DNA of 64,000 bases from Paraburkholderia tuberum STM678 (GTDB lineage Bacteria; Pseudomonadota; Gammaproteobacteria; Burkholderiales; Burkholderiaceae), in the NCBI RefSeq assembly GCF_902833905.1, contig NZ_CADFGP010000005.1:1-64000 (forward strand). Reading direction: 5' to 3'. The position numbers were made by a program, and so were the translations under genes. Positions 1 to 9,057 of the stretch are shown here, piece by piece. Below the pieces are notes generated by a model that was not told the DNA's origin, ran no database searches, and saw nothing but the letters and a program-made list of their open reading frames with translations. The stretch's first letter is position 1, and every line of letters starts with the position of its first letter.

Positions 1-158
1 CCGCCCAAATTACGAGAGTAGACGCGATCCGGCCAAAGTTTACAAGCACGGCTTTCAAGTCATTGAATGTAAACGGCTTGCTGGCGCGGGCGGCTGCCGC
101 AGCGAGATGTGTATAACGCTATGGGTCATAGCGGCGGACAGCAGGTAAGTCTTTTATT
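1..158. other. Window edge, possible C-terminal end of an upstream gene
   Basis: Two plus-strand frames stay open from the window edge and stop near positions 116 and 148. Either could be the last codons of an upstream gene, but neither gives a recognisable motif. The metallopeptidase that follows begins shortly after the second stop. I cannot decide between the frames. Confidence 0.2.
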
Positions 159-170
159 ATGGGAGAACAG

Positions 171-884
171 ATGACAAACGACTTCTTTAACAAAAACAGC
201 CAATATCTCAAGACCGACGAGAATGAAGAGTGGACCGAGGTCGGCACTGCCATTACCAATACAACTCCCGGGTCAATATCCAATGTCATAATCAATACGA
301 CGCCTATCTGTCCAAACATGAGCAACAAGGAATTCAGAAAGGAGGTCATGCGGGCACGCGATGCTGGCGTTTCGTTGATTAAGGAGCGCATTGCAGCAGT
401 GGCACGTTGGGACGCAAAAGAGCGGGACCGTGCCGAAATTTATTTCGCTCGCGCAGATGAAGAAATCCGAAGCACTTTGGCTGTTGGTCTGCCGCGCCTG
501 CTAGCTGCGATGCAGGAGCTTGTACCAGAAAAGATTGTTCGATGGGACAGCGTACTGAACAGGAGCCTTACATGCACAGTTGCGCTAGATAGCGGCGACA
601 ATCACGCCGCAGTGTGCAAACCCGATTCCCAAAAGCGCGTTATCGCTATCTACTCGAAGTTTTGCAATATCTCACATGGCGAGTTGTTTCACGAGTGCAA
701 GATCAAGACGTTGATTCACGAGTGCACCCATTATACGGATACTTTTAATTCGATCGATGAGGTATATGCAGATACCGAGTCAGGAGCGAAATACTTTGCG
801 AAAAATCATCCTGACCTCGCAATCAGAAATGCCGACAACATAACCGGCTATATTGCAACATTCGATGGGCGAAATATCAGATGA
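171..884 (+). CDS. M35 (aspzincin-like) zinc metallo-endopeptidase
   Basis: Protein of 237 residues. Near residue 183 it carries the zinc motif HECTH, followed by an acidic stretch (SIDEVYAD) and an NADN-containing C-terminus. This is the pattern of the deuterolysin/lysine-specific endopeptidase family, where two His and a downstream Asp hold the zinc. No signal peptide is visible. An ATG at 159 is in frame, but GGGAG at 161-165 sits five bases before the ATG at 171, so 171 is preferred. The stop overlaps the next start as ATGA, implying translational coupling to the lipoprotein. Family members often travel as type VI secretion cargo in Burkholderia; that role is only inferred here. Base composition is clearly lower in GC than the rest of the window, suggesting transfer. 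Confidence 0.72.
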   Translation: MTNDFFNKNSQYLKTDENEEWTEVGTAITNTTPGSISNVIINTTPICPNMSNKEFRKEVMRARDAGVSLIKERIAAVARWDAKERDRAEIYFARADEEIRSTLAVGLPRLLAAMQELVPEKIVRWDSVLNRSLTCTVALDSGDNHAAVCKPDSQKRVIAIYSKFCNISHGELFHECKIKTLIHECTHYTDTFNSIDEVYADTESGAKYFAKNHPDLAIRNADNITGYIATFDGRNIR

Positions 885-1375
885 GTAAGAAGCTGAAAGT
901 GAGGGGCAGTGTTGTGATCGTAGCGCTTGCCATTTCGGCTTGTTCTTATGGATCGGCTGGCGCATGTACCATCGGGGAAGAAGCAGAGATTGAATTGCCA
1001 GTCAATACAACTGCGCTGACCAATGCAAACAGGCTCGCAATTACGGATGCTGTCATTGAGGCGAAAAAATGGCCCGACGTTCAGATTCAGGCGGTTATTA
1101 TGGCTGGCGCATATACTGTAGAGCGTAATCTGGATCAGTTGAAAGAAGACCGGGCTAGAAACGTCAAGGTGTATTTGCAACAGCTTGGTATAAGAAGTGA
1201 AAATATTTTGATCGAGAAGCATACTTTCACGGATGAAATGGTGGTGAAGCGTCCTGATGGCACACTTAGTTACCGTCAGGTCTTCGTAGAGTTCAAGCCG
1301 ATCTGTAACGGTAGCTGTGCGTGGATGTGCGACGATCCAAGGGTGACGCCGCGCAGCAAGGTTATCAACCCGTAA
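881..1375 (+). CDS. OmpA-C-like domain lipoprotein, partner of the M35 peptidase
   Basis: Protein of 164 residues with an N-terminal hydrophobic segment ending in ISAC, a plausible lipobox (Cys 21). A later stretch containing EDRARNVKVYLQQLGI matches the helix region of OmpA-type peptidoglycan-binding domains, in which repeated D-x2-R-A-x2-V positions are typical. It is probably anchored in an outer-membrane leaflet or the periplasm. The start overlaps the stop of the metallopeptidase by four bases, so the two are made together. An immunity or delivery-accessory role for the peptidase is possible but unproven. Low GC, like its partner. Confidence 0.6.
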   Translation: MSKKLKVRGSVVIVALAISACSYGSAGACTIGEEAEIELPVNTTALTNANRLAITDAVIEAKKWPDVQIQAVIMAGAYTVERNLDQLKEDRARNVKVYLQQLGIRSENILIEKHTFTDEMVVKRPDGTLSYRQVFVEFKPICNGSCAWMCDDPRVTPRSKVINP

Positions 1376-1442
1376 GCACACGAACAGGGCTCCGCCGAAG
1401 CGGGGCCCATTCATAGACAGGTCAGGCAGGCAAGCGGCACCA

Positions 1443-1613
1443 TCACGACTGGGCATAGGCGACATCGCCGATGAACTCGATGCCGGTAAGCATGAAGCCG
1501 TTAGCGATGGTGTTCAAAACTTGCTCAAGCCGCGATTGATTTTCCGTCTGGCCATGCCGCCATGAATACGGTGAGATGACCCGATGCTCTTGTTCTGCTA
1601 GCGCCTTCCAGGC
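1443..1613 (-). pseudogene. Orphan protein-coding remnant, family unknown
   Basis: On the minus strand a frame of about 57 codons runs from a stop at 1614-1616 to TGA at 1443-1445. It has protein-like composition (for example SPYSWRHGQTENQSRLEQ, then GFMLTGIEFIGD) but no upstream start codon. It overlaps the 3' end of the acyltransferase gene in another frame. It looks like the surviving C-terminus of a gene cut off by rearrangement. I do not recognise the family. Confidence 0.3.
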
Positions 1614-2845
1614 TTAAAACTCGCCGACCACTTCATCGCAGGCAACTCAACGAGCCGATAGAACACATAGGCGGCCGGCACCGCGACCAGCATATAGCCG
1701 AACGACGGCCAGATCGACATCTGCAGCGACGAACGAAACAGCCACGCCGACAGCAGTACGAAGATCGGCAGATGGATCAGATACAGCGAGAAGCTGAAGT
1801 CGCCGACGCGCGACAGCAGGCGCGCTACTGCATCCGACCCGGCACGAAGCAGCGCGCGCACGCCGCCCGTTTCACGCCGGGGGGCATGACGTCCATCGAG
1901 CGCCTTGTACAGATAGCACGCAAAGCCGAGCGCCCATATCTGGAACGCGCCGTACTGGCCGAAGTGAAACGCGACGCAGCCTGCCGCGATCAATACCGCC
2001 GCGAGCACGTACAGCGATGCCGGCGCACGCGCCGCTCGCACGCTGCGCGCTTTGGCATCGGCGATCCACGCACCGAGCGTCCAGGAGAACCAGTACGACG
2101 TGAAGAACTGCACATCGTGGCGCTCCAACCCGTACGCGGACGCAACGTTGATCGCGCCGACGAGCGCGAGCACGGCGTTCATGCCGATGCGTCTGCGTAG
2201 CGCGAACAGCAACGGATAAATCGCATAGAACTGCACTTCGAGCGACAGCGTCCACAGCGCGCCGTTCGAGCCATACGTTTTACCCGCCACACCCTGCAGC
2301 GAAAACAGGTTGACCAGAAACGGATGCCAGCCGATGTCGCGAATCTTGTGACTGACGGGCGGCAATTGCAGGCTCAACGAATCGAGCGCGAAGGTCAGTA
2401 CGAGCGCCGCGAGCAGCACCGGGTAGATGCGCGCGAAGCGCCGCAGCCAGAAGTTGCCTGCATCGAGCCGGTAAGCGGGATTGCCCGCGAGCCGCAGCGC
2501 GCCGCCGCGATGGATGCAGTAGCCACTGATGACGAAGAACATCGGCACACCGGCCGAGCCCCATGCGATCGGAAACGTCAGGTACGCGGCGAGACTACTG
2601 GGACTCAATGAATGTCCGACGCTCTGATGAAACGCCTGCATGCCGACCCACACGATCTGGCGGCAATGAAAGTAGGCGACCAGCAGCGCGGCGAAGCCTC
2701 GCATCGCGTCGATCGCGTGCTCCTTGCCGGCGCTATCGACACGCGCGTCGCTGCGCGCATGCGCCGCGGCCGGGTTTTTCTCCGGGCGCGGCAGCGGGGA
2801 GAGGGGCAGGGATGAGCCGGCGGCATCCAGTGCTGGGTCGCTCAT
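1598..2845 (-). CDS. Acyltransferase 3 family membrane protein (OafA/YrhL type)
   Basis: Protein of 415 residues. After a polar N-terminus of about 40 residues comes AIDAMRGFAALLVAYFH, the classic first helix of acyltransferase-3 proteins with the conserved R-G and catalytic-type His. About ten hydrophobic helices follow, including FFVISGYCI (the F-F-x-I-S-G-Y motif). The family O-acetylates or O-succinylates surface polysaccharides or lipids at the inner membrane. It lies alone on the minus strand. galU downstream on the other strand is consistent with a surface-glycan neighbourhood, but the substrate cannot be predicted. Confidence 0.85.
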   Translation of the reverse strand: MSDPALDAAGSSLPLSPLPRPEKNPAAAHARSDARVDSAGKEHAIDAMRGFAALLVAYFHCRQIVWVGMQAFHQSVGHSLSPSSLAAYLTFPIAWGSAGVPMFFVISGYCIHRGGALRLAGNPAYRLDAGNFWLRRFARIYPVLLAALVLTFALDSLSLQLPPVSHKIRDIGWHPFLVNLFSLQGVAGKTYGSNGALWTLSLEVQFYAIYPLLFALRRRIGMNAVLALVGAINVASAYGLERHDVQFFTSYWFSWTLGAWIADAKARSVRAARAPASLYVLAAVLIAAGCVAFHFGQYGAFQIWALGFACYLYKALDGRHAPRRETGGVRALLRAGSDAVARLLSRVGDFSFSLYLIHLPIFVLLSAWLFRSSLQMSIWPSFGYMLVAVPAAYVFYRLVELPAMKWSASFKPGRR

Positions 2846-3103
2846 ACGCGGTCCTTATCTGAAGCGGAAAAAAGAAAAAATTGCGCGGAACAGGCCTTCG
2901 AGCGGGCGTCTTGCGCACCCGCGACGCATCCATCCTAGAGCACCGCAATCCTGAAAAATGATTAAAAAATTCCATTTCGCATTGAATCCGATATCGATTT
3001 TGTGACGAATTGTAATTGCGCGTCGACGTATGGGGTATCGAATTATTTATCGCTTTTGTCGTGCTAATTTAAAGCAAGGATTTTCTGACCCCGAGGTGAA
3101 GTC

Positions 3104-3247
3104 ATGAACCTGCATTTACTGGCCGGCGTGGCCGTCCTGCTGATCCTGGTGGCCGCCTCCGCCTACCGCGATGCCTTGCGCAACGAGCCGATCCGTCGTT
3201 ACCGGATGAACCCAGGCAAGCTGCCACCGGTCGACGAACAGGAATGA
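3104..3247 (+). CDS. Small single-pass membrane protein, 47 residues
   Basis: A short open frame begins at ATG 3104 after the strong ribosome site GAGGTGA at 3093-3099. It encodes one N-terminal hydrophobic helix (LLAGVAVLLILVAASAY) followed by a basic, proline-containing tail ending in DEQE. Upstream is AT-rich sequence suited to a promoter. A hairpin with arms CCGAAAG/CTTTCGG lies at 3301-3320 downstream. The clear ribosome site and membrane-peptide design favour a real gene. Function is unknown. Confidence 0.55.
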   Translation: MNLHLLAGVAVLLILVAASAYRDALRNEPIRRYRMNPGKLPPVDEQE

Positions 3248-3531
3248 CGTGCTGCCGAAGGCGGTCATCGGGTCGCCAGGCGACCCGTGCCAGGGGTCGT
3301 CCGAAAGGTAAGACTTTCGGATTTGCTCGATCACCAACTGGCAATAGATACGTAATAATTTCATAATTTGTTCACAATATCGCATTGAGATTAATGCGTG
3401 AATTATCCGAATTAAATCGGAGAAAAACGCTTGCGTGAACCTCGCAGTTTTTCTGCTAGTCTTGCGCCGGCATTGATTGGCCGCCAGGTCCGCGAACACA
3501 CCAATTTCTAACCGATGTGGGAATGCCTACC

Positions 3532-4449
3532 ATGCTGAAAGTCACCAAAGCCGTGTTTCCCGTAGCAGGCCTCGGGACACGATTCCTGCCGGCTACCAAA
3601 GCAAGTCCGAAGGAAATGCTGCCGATCGTGGACAAGCCGCTGATCCAGTACGCGGTCGAAGAAGCGATCGACGCCGGCATCACCGAGATGATCTTCGTGA
3701 CGGGCCGCAGCAAGCGCGCGATCGAAGATCACTTCGATAAATCCTATGAGATCGAGTCCGAACTCGAAGCGCGCAACAAGCAGAAGCTGCTCGACCTCGT
3801 GCGCAGCATCAAGCCGGCCAACGTCGACTGCTTTTACGTGCGCCAGGCCGAAGCGCTCGGTCTCGGCCATGCGGTGCTGTGCGCCGAAAAACTGGTGGGC
3901 GACAGCCCGTTCGCGGTGATTCTCGCCGACGACCTGCTGCATAGCGCGAAGCCCGTGATGAGTCAGCTCGTCGATACCTTCAACCACTATCACAGCTCGG
4001 TGATCGGCGTCGAAACGATCGCGCGCGAGGACAGCCGCTCGTACGGCGTCGTCGACGGCCGCGAGTGGGAAGACAACGTGATCAAGCTGTCGGGCATCGT
4101 CGAGAAGCCAGCGCCGGACGAGGCGCCGTCGAATCTCGGCGTGGTGGGCCGCTACGTGCTGATGCCGACGATCTTCAAGCATATCCGCGCGCTGAAGCCG
4201 GGCGCGGGCGGCGAGCTGCAACTGACCGACGCGGTGCAGTCGTTGCTGACCGAGGAGCAGGTGCTAGCGTATCGCTACTTCGGCACGCGCTTCGATTGCG
4301 GCAGCAAGCTCGGCTATCTGAAGGCGACCGTCGAATTCGCACTGCGCCATCCCGAGGTGAAGGCTGAATTCGAGGCGTATCTGCAAGCCTTTATGCAGAA
4401 CGAGGCGTCAGGTGGCGAGGCGTCGCAATTGACGGCAGAAGCCGCGTGA
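3532..4449 (+). CDS. galU: UTP--glucose-1-phosphate uridylyltransferase
   Basis: Makes UDP-glucose from UTP and glucose 1-phosphate for exopolysaccharide, LPS core and trehalose or glycogen pathways in the cytoplasm. The N-terminus carries the nucleotidyltransferase signature AGLGTRFLPATKASPKEM with the pyrophosphorylase Lys, then DKPLIQYAVEEA and LADDLL for metal/UTP binding. At 305 residues it has normal family length. In-frame GTG 3517 and ATG 3523 exist upstream, but homologues begin at MLKVTKAVFPVAG and GGGAA at 3518-3522 suits ATG 3532. A convergent terminator separates it from glcB. Confidence 0.96.
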   Translation: MLKVTKAVFPVAGLGTRFLPATKASPKEMLPIVDKPLIQYAVEEAIDAGITEMIFVTGRSKRAIEDHFDKSYEIESELEARNKQKLLDLVRSIKPANVDCFYVRQAEALGLGHAVLCAEKLVGDSPFAVILADDLLHSAKPVMSQLVDTFNHYHSSVIGVETIAREDSRSYGVVDGREWEDNVIKLSGIVEKPAPDEAPSNLGVVGRYVLMPTIFKHIRALKPGAGGELQLTDAVQSLLTEEQVLAYRYFGTRFDCGSKLGYLKATVEFALRHPEVKAEFEAYLQAFMQNEASGGEASQLTAEAA

Positions 4450-4472
4450 AGTGACACCACCTGGAAGGAAAA

Positions 4473-4499
4473 ACGGGCGCCGCATTACACGGCGCCCGT
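4473..4499. terminator. Bidirectional hairpin between galU and glcB
   Basis: Perfect 10-bp stem ACGGGCGCCG/CGGCGCCCGT around a 7-base loop, preceded by AAAA and followed by a T-containing stretch. It sits between two convergent genes, so it can stop transcripts from both sides. Confidence 0.7.
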
Positions 4500-4520
4500 C
4501 GTCGTTTCGGCCGGACGGCC

Positions 4521-6695
4521 TCAACCCCGCTTCTTCACCTCGAGCCGGAACTTGTGCAGCAACGGCTCGGTATATCCGCTCGGCTGCTGGCGCCCCTCGA
4601 AGACGAGCGCCTGCGCGGCCTTGAACGCGATCGTGTCGAAGCCGGGCGCCATCGGCTGGTAGAGCGGATCACCGGCGTTTTGCGCGTCCACCACCTTGGC
4701 CATGCGCTTGAACGTCTCCTCGACGAGCTCGCGCTTGATCACACCGTGATACAGCCAGTTGGCGATGTGCTGGCTCGAAATACGCAGCGTCGCGCGGTCT
4801 TCCATCAGGCCGACGTTGTGAATGTCCGGCACTTTCGAGCAGCCGACGCCCTGGTCGATCCAGCGCACCACATAGCCGAGAATGCCCTGCGCGTTGTTGT
4901 CGACCTCGGCGCGGATTTCGTCGTCGCCCCATTGCGCCTTTTCGACGACCGGAATCGTCAGCAGGCCGTCGAGCAGTTCGTCGCGCACCGTCGCATAGTC
5001 GGTGCGTTCGAGTTCCTGCTGGACCGCCTGCACGTCGACCTGGTGATAGTGCAGCGCGTGCAGCGTCGCCGCGGTCGGCGAGGGCACCCACGCGGTGTTC
5101 GCGCCGGCCTTCGGATGGCCGATCTTCTGCTCTAGCATTGCGTGCATCAGGTCGGGCATCGCCCACATGCCCTTGCCGATCTGCGAGCGGCCGCGCAAGC
5201 CAGCGCTCAAACCGACCAGCACGTTGCTGCGCTCGTACGACGTGATCCACTTGCTCGACTTCATGTCGCCCTTGCGCATCATCGGGCCCGCTTCCATCGC
5301 CGAGTGCATCTCGTCGCCGGTGCGATCGAGGAAGCCCGTGTTGATGAACGCAACGCGCGCCGACGCTTCGGCGATACAGGCGAGCAGATTCACGCTGGTG
5401 CGGCGCTCCTCGTCCATGATGCCCATCTTGATCGTGTTGCGCGGCAGCTTCAGCAGGTCTTCGACGCGCGCGAACAGTTCGCTCGCGAACGCGACTTCGG
5501 CCGGTCCGTGCATCTTCGGCTTCACGATATAGATCGAGCCGGTGCGCGAGTTCAGCTTGTTCTGGCGGTCGCGCAGCGCGCACAGCGTGGTGATCACCGC
5601 GTCGAGAATGCCTTCCGGAATCTCGTGGCCGTCTTTCGTCAATACGGCCGGGTTCGTCATCAGATGGCCGACGTTGCGGATGAACAGCAGCGAGCGGCCA
5701 TGCAGCTTGACCTGCGACTTGCCGTCGGCGCCGATGTATTCGCGATCGGCATTGAGCCGGCGCGTGAAGGTCTTGCCGTTCTTCGTGACCTCTTCGGTCA
5801 GGTCGCCGCTCATGAGGCCGAGCCAGTTGCGATAGAGCTGCACCTTGTCATCGGCGTCGACGGCCGCGACCGAGTCTTCGCAATCGATGATCGTGGTGAC
5901 GGCCGCTTCGACGACGACGTCCTTGACATGGGCCGCATCGGTCTTGCCGACCGAATCGTTCGCATCGATCTGGATCTCGACGTGCAGGCCGTTGTGCTTA
6001 AGCAGCACCGCCGATGGCGTGCTCGCGTCGCCCTGATAGCCGACCAACTGCGCAGGTGTCTTCAGCGCCGTGGTGCCGCTCTTCAGCGCGACGACCAGCC
6101 GGCCGTTCTCGACGCTATAGCGCGTTGCGTCCGCGTGCGAGCCGTTCGCGAGCGGCGCGGCCTGATCGAGGAGCTTGCGCGCGTACGCGATCACGGCGGC
6201 GCCGCGCACCGGGTTGAAGCCCTTCTGCTTTTCCGCGCCGTCCGTTTCGGGGATCGCGTCGGTGCCGTACAGCGCGTCGTACAGGCTACCCCAGCGCGCG
6301 TTTGCGGCGTTCAGCGCGTAGCGCTGGTTCGACAGCGGCACGACGAGCTGCGGGCCGGCCTGTCCGGAGATTTCGCTGTCCACGTGGTCGGTCGTGGCCT
6401 GGACGCTGGTGGGCACGGGCACGATGTAGCCGATGCCTTCGAGAAACGCACGATACGCGCGCAGATCCCGCACCGGGCCGGGATTGGCCCGATGCCAGTT
6501 GTCGAGTTCGCTTTGCAGGCGGTCGCGCTCGGCGAGCAACGCCCGATTTTTGGGCGCCAGCTCGTGCACGAGGGCGTCGAATCCCGACCAGAAAGCGGCG
6601 CTGTCGATACCGGTGCCGGGCAGGGCTTCGGATTCGACGAACTGGTCGAGGTTGGCGGCGACCTGCAGTCCGCCGCGCGGGTTCATCTGAGTCAT
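4521..6695 (-). CDS. glcB: Malate synthase G
   Basis: Condenses glyoxylate with acetyl-CoA to malate in the glyoxylate bypass and glycolate use. With the ATG at 6695 the protein has 724 residues, matching the G isoform (about 723), much larger than isoform A. Recognisable blocks include [47 protein letters not shown] and the C-terminal [19 protein letters not shown] region. An ATG at 6707 is also in frame, but GGAG lies six bases before 6695. A GlcG-like gene lies directly upstream on the same strand. Confidence 0.95.
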   Translation of the reverse strand: MTQMNPRGGLQVAANLDQFVESEALPGTGIDSAAFWSGFDALVHELAPKNRALLAERDRLQSELDNWHRANPGPVRDLRAYRAFLEGIGYIVPVPTSVQATTDHVDSEISGQAGPQLVVPLSNQRYALNAANARWGSLYDALYGTDAIPETDGAEKQKGFNPVRGAAVIAYARKLLDQAAPLANGSHADATRYSVENGRLVVALKSGTTALKTPAQLVGYQGDASTPSAVLLKHNGLHVEIQIDANDSVGKTDAAHVKDVVVEAAVTTIIDCEDSVAAVDADDKVQLYRNWLGLMSGDLTEEVTKNGKTFTRRLNADREYIGADGKSQVKLHGRSLLFIRNVGHLMTNPAVLTKDGHEIPEGILDAVITTLCALRDRQNKLNSRTGSIYIVKPKMHGPAEVAFASELFARVEDLLKLPRNTIKMGIMDEERRTSVNLLACIAEASARVAFINTGFLDRTGDEMHSAMEAGPMMRKGDMKSSKWITSYERSNVLVGLSAGLRGRSQIGKGMWAMPDLMHAMLEQKIGHPKAGANTAWVPSPTAATLHALHYHQVDVQAVQQELERTDYATVRDELLDGLLTIPVVEKAQWGDDEIRAEVDNNAQGILGYVVRWIDQGVGCSKVPDIHNVGLMEDRATLRISSQHIANWLYHGVIKRELVEETFKRMAKVVDAQNAGDPLYQPMAPGFDTIAFKAAQALVFEGRQQPSGYTEPLLHKFRLEVKKRG

Positions 6696-6775
6696 CGACT
6701 GCTCCATCTGTTATGGGACCGACGAGGGGGCATCGGTCCGCGTTGTGTCTCGGGATTGCTTTGGCGCTCGGCGCT

Positions 6776-7180
6776 TTACACGCCGAGCGCGTGAATGCCG
6801 GCTTTCGCGATCTGCGCATCCTGCTCCGACTTGACGCCCGACACGCCGACCGCGCCGACCACGTGGCCGTCGACGATCACCGGCACCCCGCCTTCGAGCG
6901 TGCCCTGCAGCGGTGCGCTGAGGAACGCGGTGCGGCCGTTGTTGATCATGTCTTCATAGACCTTGGTTTCGCGCCGGCCGAGCGCCGCGGTGCGCGCTTT
7001 TTCGGTCGCGATATACGAGGTGGAGGGCGCCGCGCCGTCGAGACGCAGCACCGCGAGCGGATGGCCGCCGTCGTCCGCGACGACGATCGCGACAGGCCAT
7101 TTGTTCTTCTCGGCTTCCGCGCGGGCGGCATCGACAATGCGGGTCGTCTCGGCGACGGTCAACACGGGTTTGCTCAGCAT
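6776..7180 (-). CDS. GlcG/HbpS family protein
   Basis: Small 134-residue protein of the GlcG/HbpS/DUF336 family. It shows the typical LTVAETTRIVDAARAEA start, VVADDGGHPLAVLRLDGA core and GGVPVIVDGHVVGAVGVSG end. Members bind haem or small ligands and often sit in glycolate or diol operons; the exact role is unsettled. It precedes glcB on the same strand with about 80 bases between, so co-transcription for glycolate metabolism is likely. Confidence 0.85.
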   Translation of the reverse strand: MLSKPVLTVAETTRIVDAARAEAEKNKWPVAIVVADDGGHPLAVLRLDGAAPSTSYIATEKARTAALGRRETKVYEDMINNGRTAFLSAPLQGTLEGGVPVIVDGHVVGAVGVSGVKSEQDAQIAKAGIHALGV

Positions 7181-7714
7181 AATGAATTTCCTGTCTCGGT
7201 GATGGGAAGGTGGCTTCTACAGCTTCTTTCGGTAACCGGCGATGCGGCGCTTCAGAAGATCCTCGGGGCTCCGTTGCAAGCTTCTTGCGGCTCTCCGGCG
7301 CGCGCCTGATTCGACGATTTTACTTCCGCGCGAGGCAGCGCGAAACGGCGGCCTCGCCAGGCGGCTCTGCCCGTGCGCTCGACAGTGCCGCCGCAACGCC
7401 ACGCGCCGGGCGGTCCACAAGCGCGGCCTGGTTCAGAAATAACGAGGTAGACCAGCCGATGAGCTGGTTTTCGAAGCCTTCATTGCGGCCAGACAATGGT
7501 CGCGCCGCGAGCCGTAGCGGGGGCGACGGCTTCGGTTCATCGTCGGATCGCGGCAAGCGAACTAGGCCCGGTTCACGCTTTCACGAGTGAGCCAGACCCG
7601 CGCATGGGCGACGCGAACACCGCTTAGCCGCCCCCGAACCAGTCGAAGCCAGTGGAAGGCAGCCGAAACTGGCTGATACGCCCGAAGAAACGTTCGATCT
7701 GCGTTCGACCTCTA
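7181..7714. other. Intergenic stretch without a convincing gene
   Basis: About 530 bases of GC-rich sequence. Short open frames exist on both strands, including one from ATG 7460 (MSWFSK...) with a GAGGTAGA upstream, but none has a recognisable domain. The promoter of the glcG-glcB unit should lie at the left end. Confidence 0.4.
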
Positions 7715-7972
7715 TCAGGTCGGTTTCCCGCACTCGCCGACAATGAGGCCAACCGGGGCAGCAGCATTGACTATGATCGCGCTGTCAGTCCGGACCACAC
7801 GATGACGGCTCGGCGGTGCGACCCAGTCAGCGATCGGGGCGCGTTGATGAATGGCGATCGCGGAGAAATCCTTGCACCCGGTTTTCGGGGCGACGTCCGA
7901 GGTCGGGTGCGCGATGGCAAGCTGGGCGAAGCCCAAACATATTCCAGCGCATAGTGCAGGCAGCGTACGCAT
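7715..7972 (-). CDS. Small secreted protein of unknown function
   Basis: Protein of 85 residues with a clear Sec signal peptide (ALCAGICLGFAQLAIAHP, cleavage probably after AIA). The start at 7972 is fixed by a perfect AGGAGG ribosome site (complement of 7980-7985) seven bases upstream. The mature part has two Cys residues that could form a disulphide. No family is recognised. The neighbouring MarR-like gene is upstream on the same strand. Confidence 0.6.
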   Translation of the reverse strand: MRTLPALCAGICLGFAQLAIAHPTSDVAPKTGCKDFSAIAIHQRAPIADWVAPPSRHRVVRTDSAIIVNAAAPVGLIVGECGKPT

Positions 7973-8144
7973 GGTGTGGCCTCCTGTGCGAGAGAACCAG
8001 TAGAGTGCCAGTCAACTGTCTGTCAGCTTCGATCAGTGGGGCTCTGCAGCGATCAACCTTGCCCCGCGTCGGCAGTGGCGGATCGATCGTTGGCTCGTTG
8101 AAGGCACGACAGGCCTGGTACGCTTTCAATCTATGCAGTGGCGA

Positions 8145-8534
8145 TTAAAGCAGGCTTAAAGGCTTTCCCCGTGCCGGCACGATGATGATCGCCCGTTCTC
8201 TCCGCTGTGCGGGAACACCTTGTGGCAGGTGCCTGCTACCCATACGCCGAAGGCCCGGCAAACGAAGAAGGTGGACCTGCACGAGTCGCCGGTCGGAAGC
8301 GTCGGGGCGACGCTCGACGAGCCCGGCGGCTTCGCAGCGGGACACGAGCGCCGCGGTGCCGTTGGGCGCGGCCTGCAACCGTTCAGCCAGTTCGCCGATA
8401 CTGGCCCAGGAGCGGTCGGGAAATCCCCTGACGTGAAGGAGCATCTGATATTGCAGAGGCGTGACTCCTTCCGCGTGAGTAATTTCTTCCGAATACCGCA
8501 GGAACCTGCGTAACTGGTAACGGAATGCCGACAT
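8145..8534 (-). CDS. MarR-family regulator with an atypical C-terminus
   Basis: Residues 1-95 form a normal MarR winged helix: FLRYSEEITHAEGVTPLQYQ, then SIGELAERLQAAPNGTAALVSR as the recognition helix and ERRPDASDRRLVQVHL as the wing. After that the sequence turns into an Arg/Pro-rich tail (LRLPGLRRMGSRHLP...) unlike the helical dimerisation end of the family, and the protein is short at 129 residues. A frameshift just after the wing is the simplest explanation. Dimerisation may be impaired. The start overlaps the chloride-channel remnant on the opposite strand. Confidence 0.6.
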   Translation of the reverse strand: MSAFRYQLRRFLRYSEEITHAEGVTPLQYQMLLHVRGFPDRSWASIGELAERLQAAPNGTAALVSRCEAAGLVERRPDASDRRLVQVHLLRLPGLRRMGSRHLPQGVPAQRRERAIIIVPARGKPLSLL

Positions 8535-8735
8535 GGCTTATCGCAACTTCATCGTCGTGAAGCAATCCGATGCGGCGTTCGAAGTGATCAGCGAACTCCG
8601 GCAGCGCCGCGCGGTGATGGCGGTGGTCGTCGTCGATGCCGCTGTCGATGGCGCGTTCGACGTGTCCGGCGTGATTGCGAAGGAGCATATTGCGCACGCC
8701 GTCGCCCGCAGTATCGATATTTTCCAGCCCCGGGC
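8533..8735 (+). pseudogene. Remnant of a ClC chloride-channel C-terminal CBS region
   Basis: The frame starting at 8533 reads FIVVKQSDAAFEVISELRQ, then AVMAVVV and VSGVIAKEHIAHAVARSI. This matches the CBS-domain tail of bacterial ClcB-type voltage-gated chloride channels. No membrane part is present upstream (a stop lies in frame right before) and similarity fades after about 65 residues. It is a broken leftover, overlapping the 5' end of the MarR-like gene. Confidence 0.5.
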
Positions 8736-9057
8736 TCGCAGAAGGACCGCCACGTCGACGCAATCCGTGCGCGTCAACGACGCTTCGTATGCCGTGCACG
8801 GCAGGGGTCTCAAGGTGGGCGATCGGATTGCTGAGGACTTGATGCCGCCGGATTCATCGGGTCACTGGGCCGGGATGAGGTTGTCGAGCGGCTCGCTTCG
8901 CGCATCGATTGGTGATCTCGATCTCGGTAGGTGATAGGCGAGCCGCGCGACACCGCGCGCTCGACCGGCCGCCACGGATCGATGTAGCGGTAGCGAGGCG
9001 GGCTGGTATTGCGTGACCGTGGCAGGAACTTCCCGCGTCCTCGACCATATGCCGCGG

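Noticed and set aside
5142..6794. 550-codon open frame opposite glcB
   Set aside because: Antisense shadow of a well-conserved gene in GC-rich DNA; Arg/His/Ala-rich with no domain.
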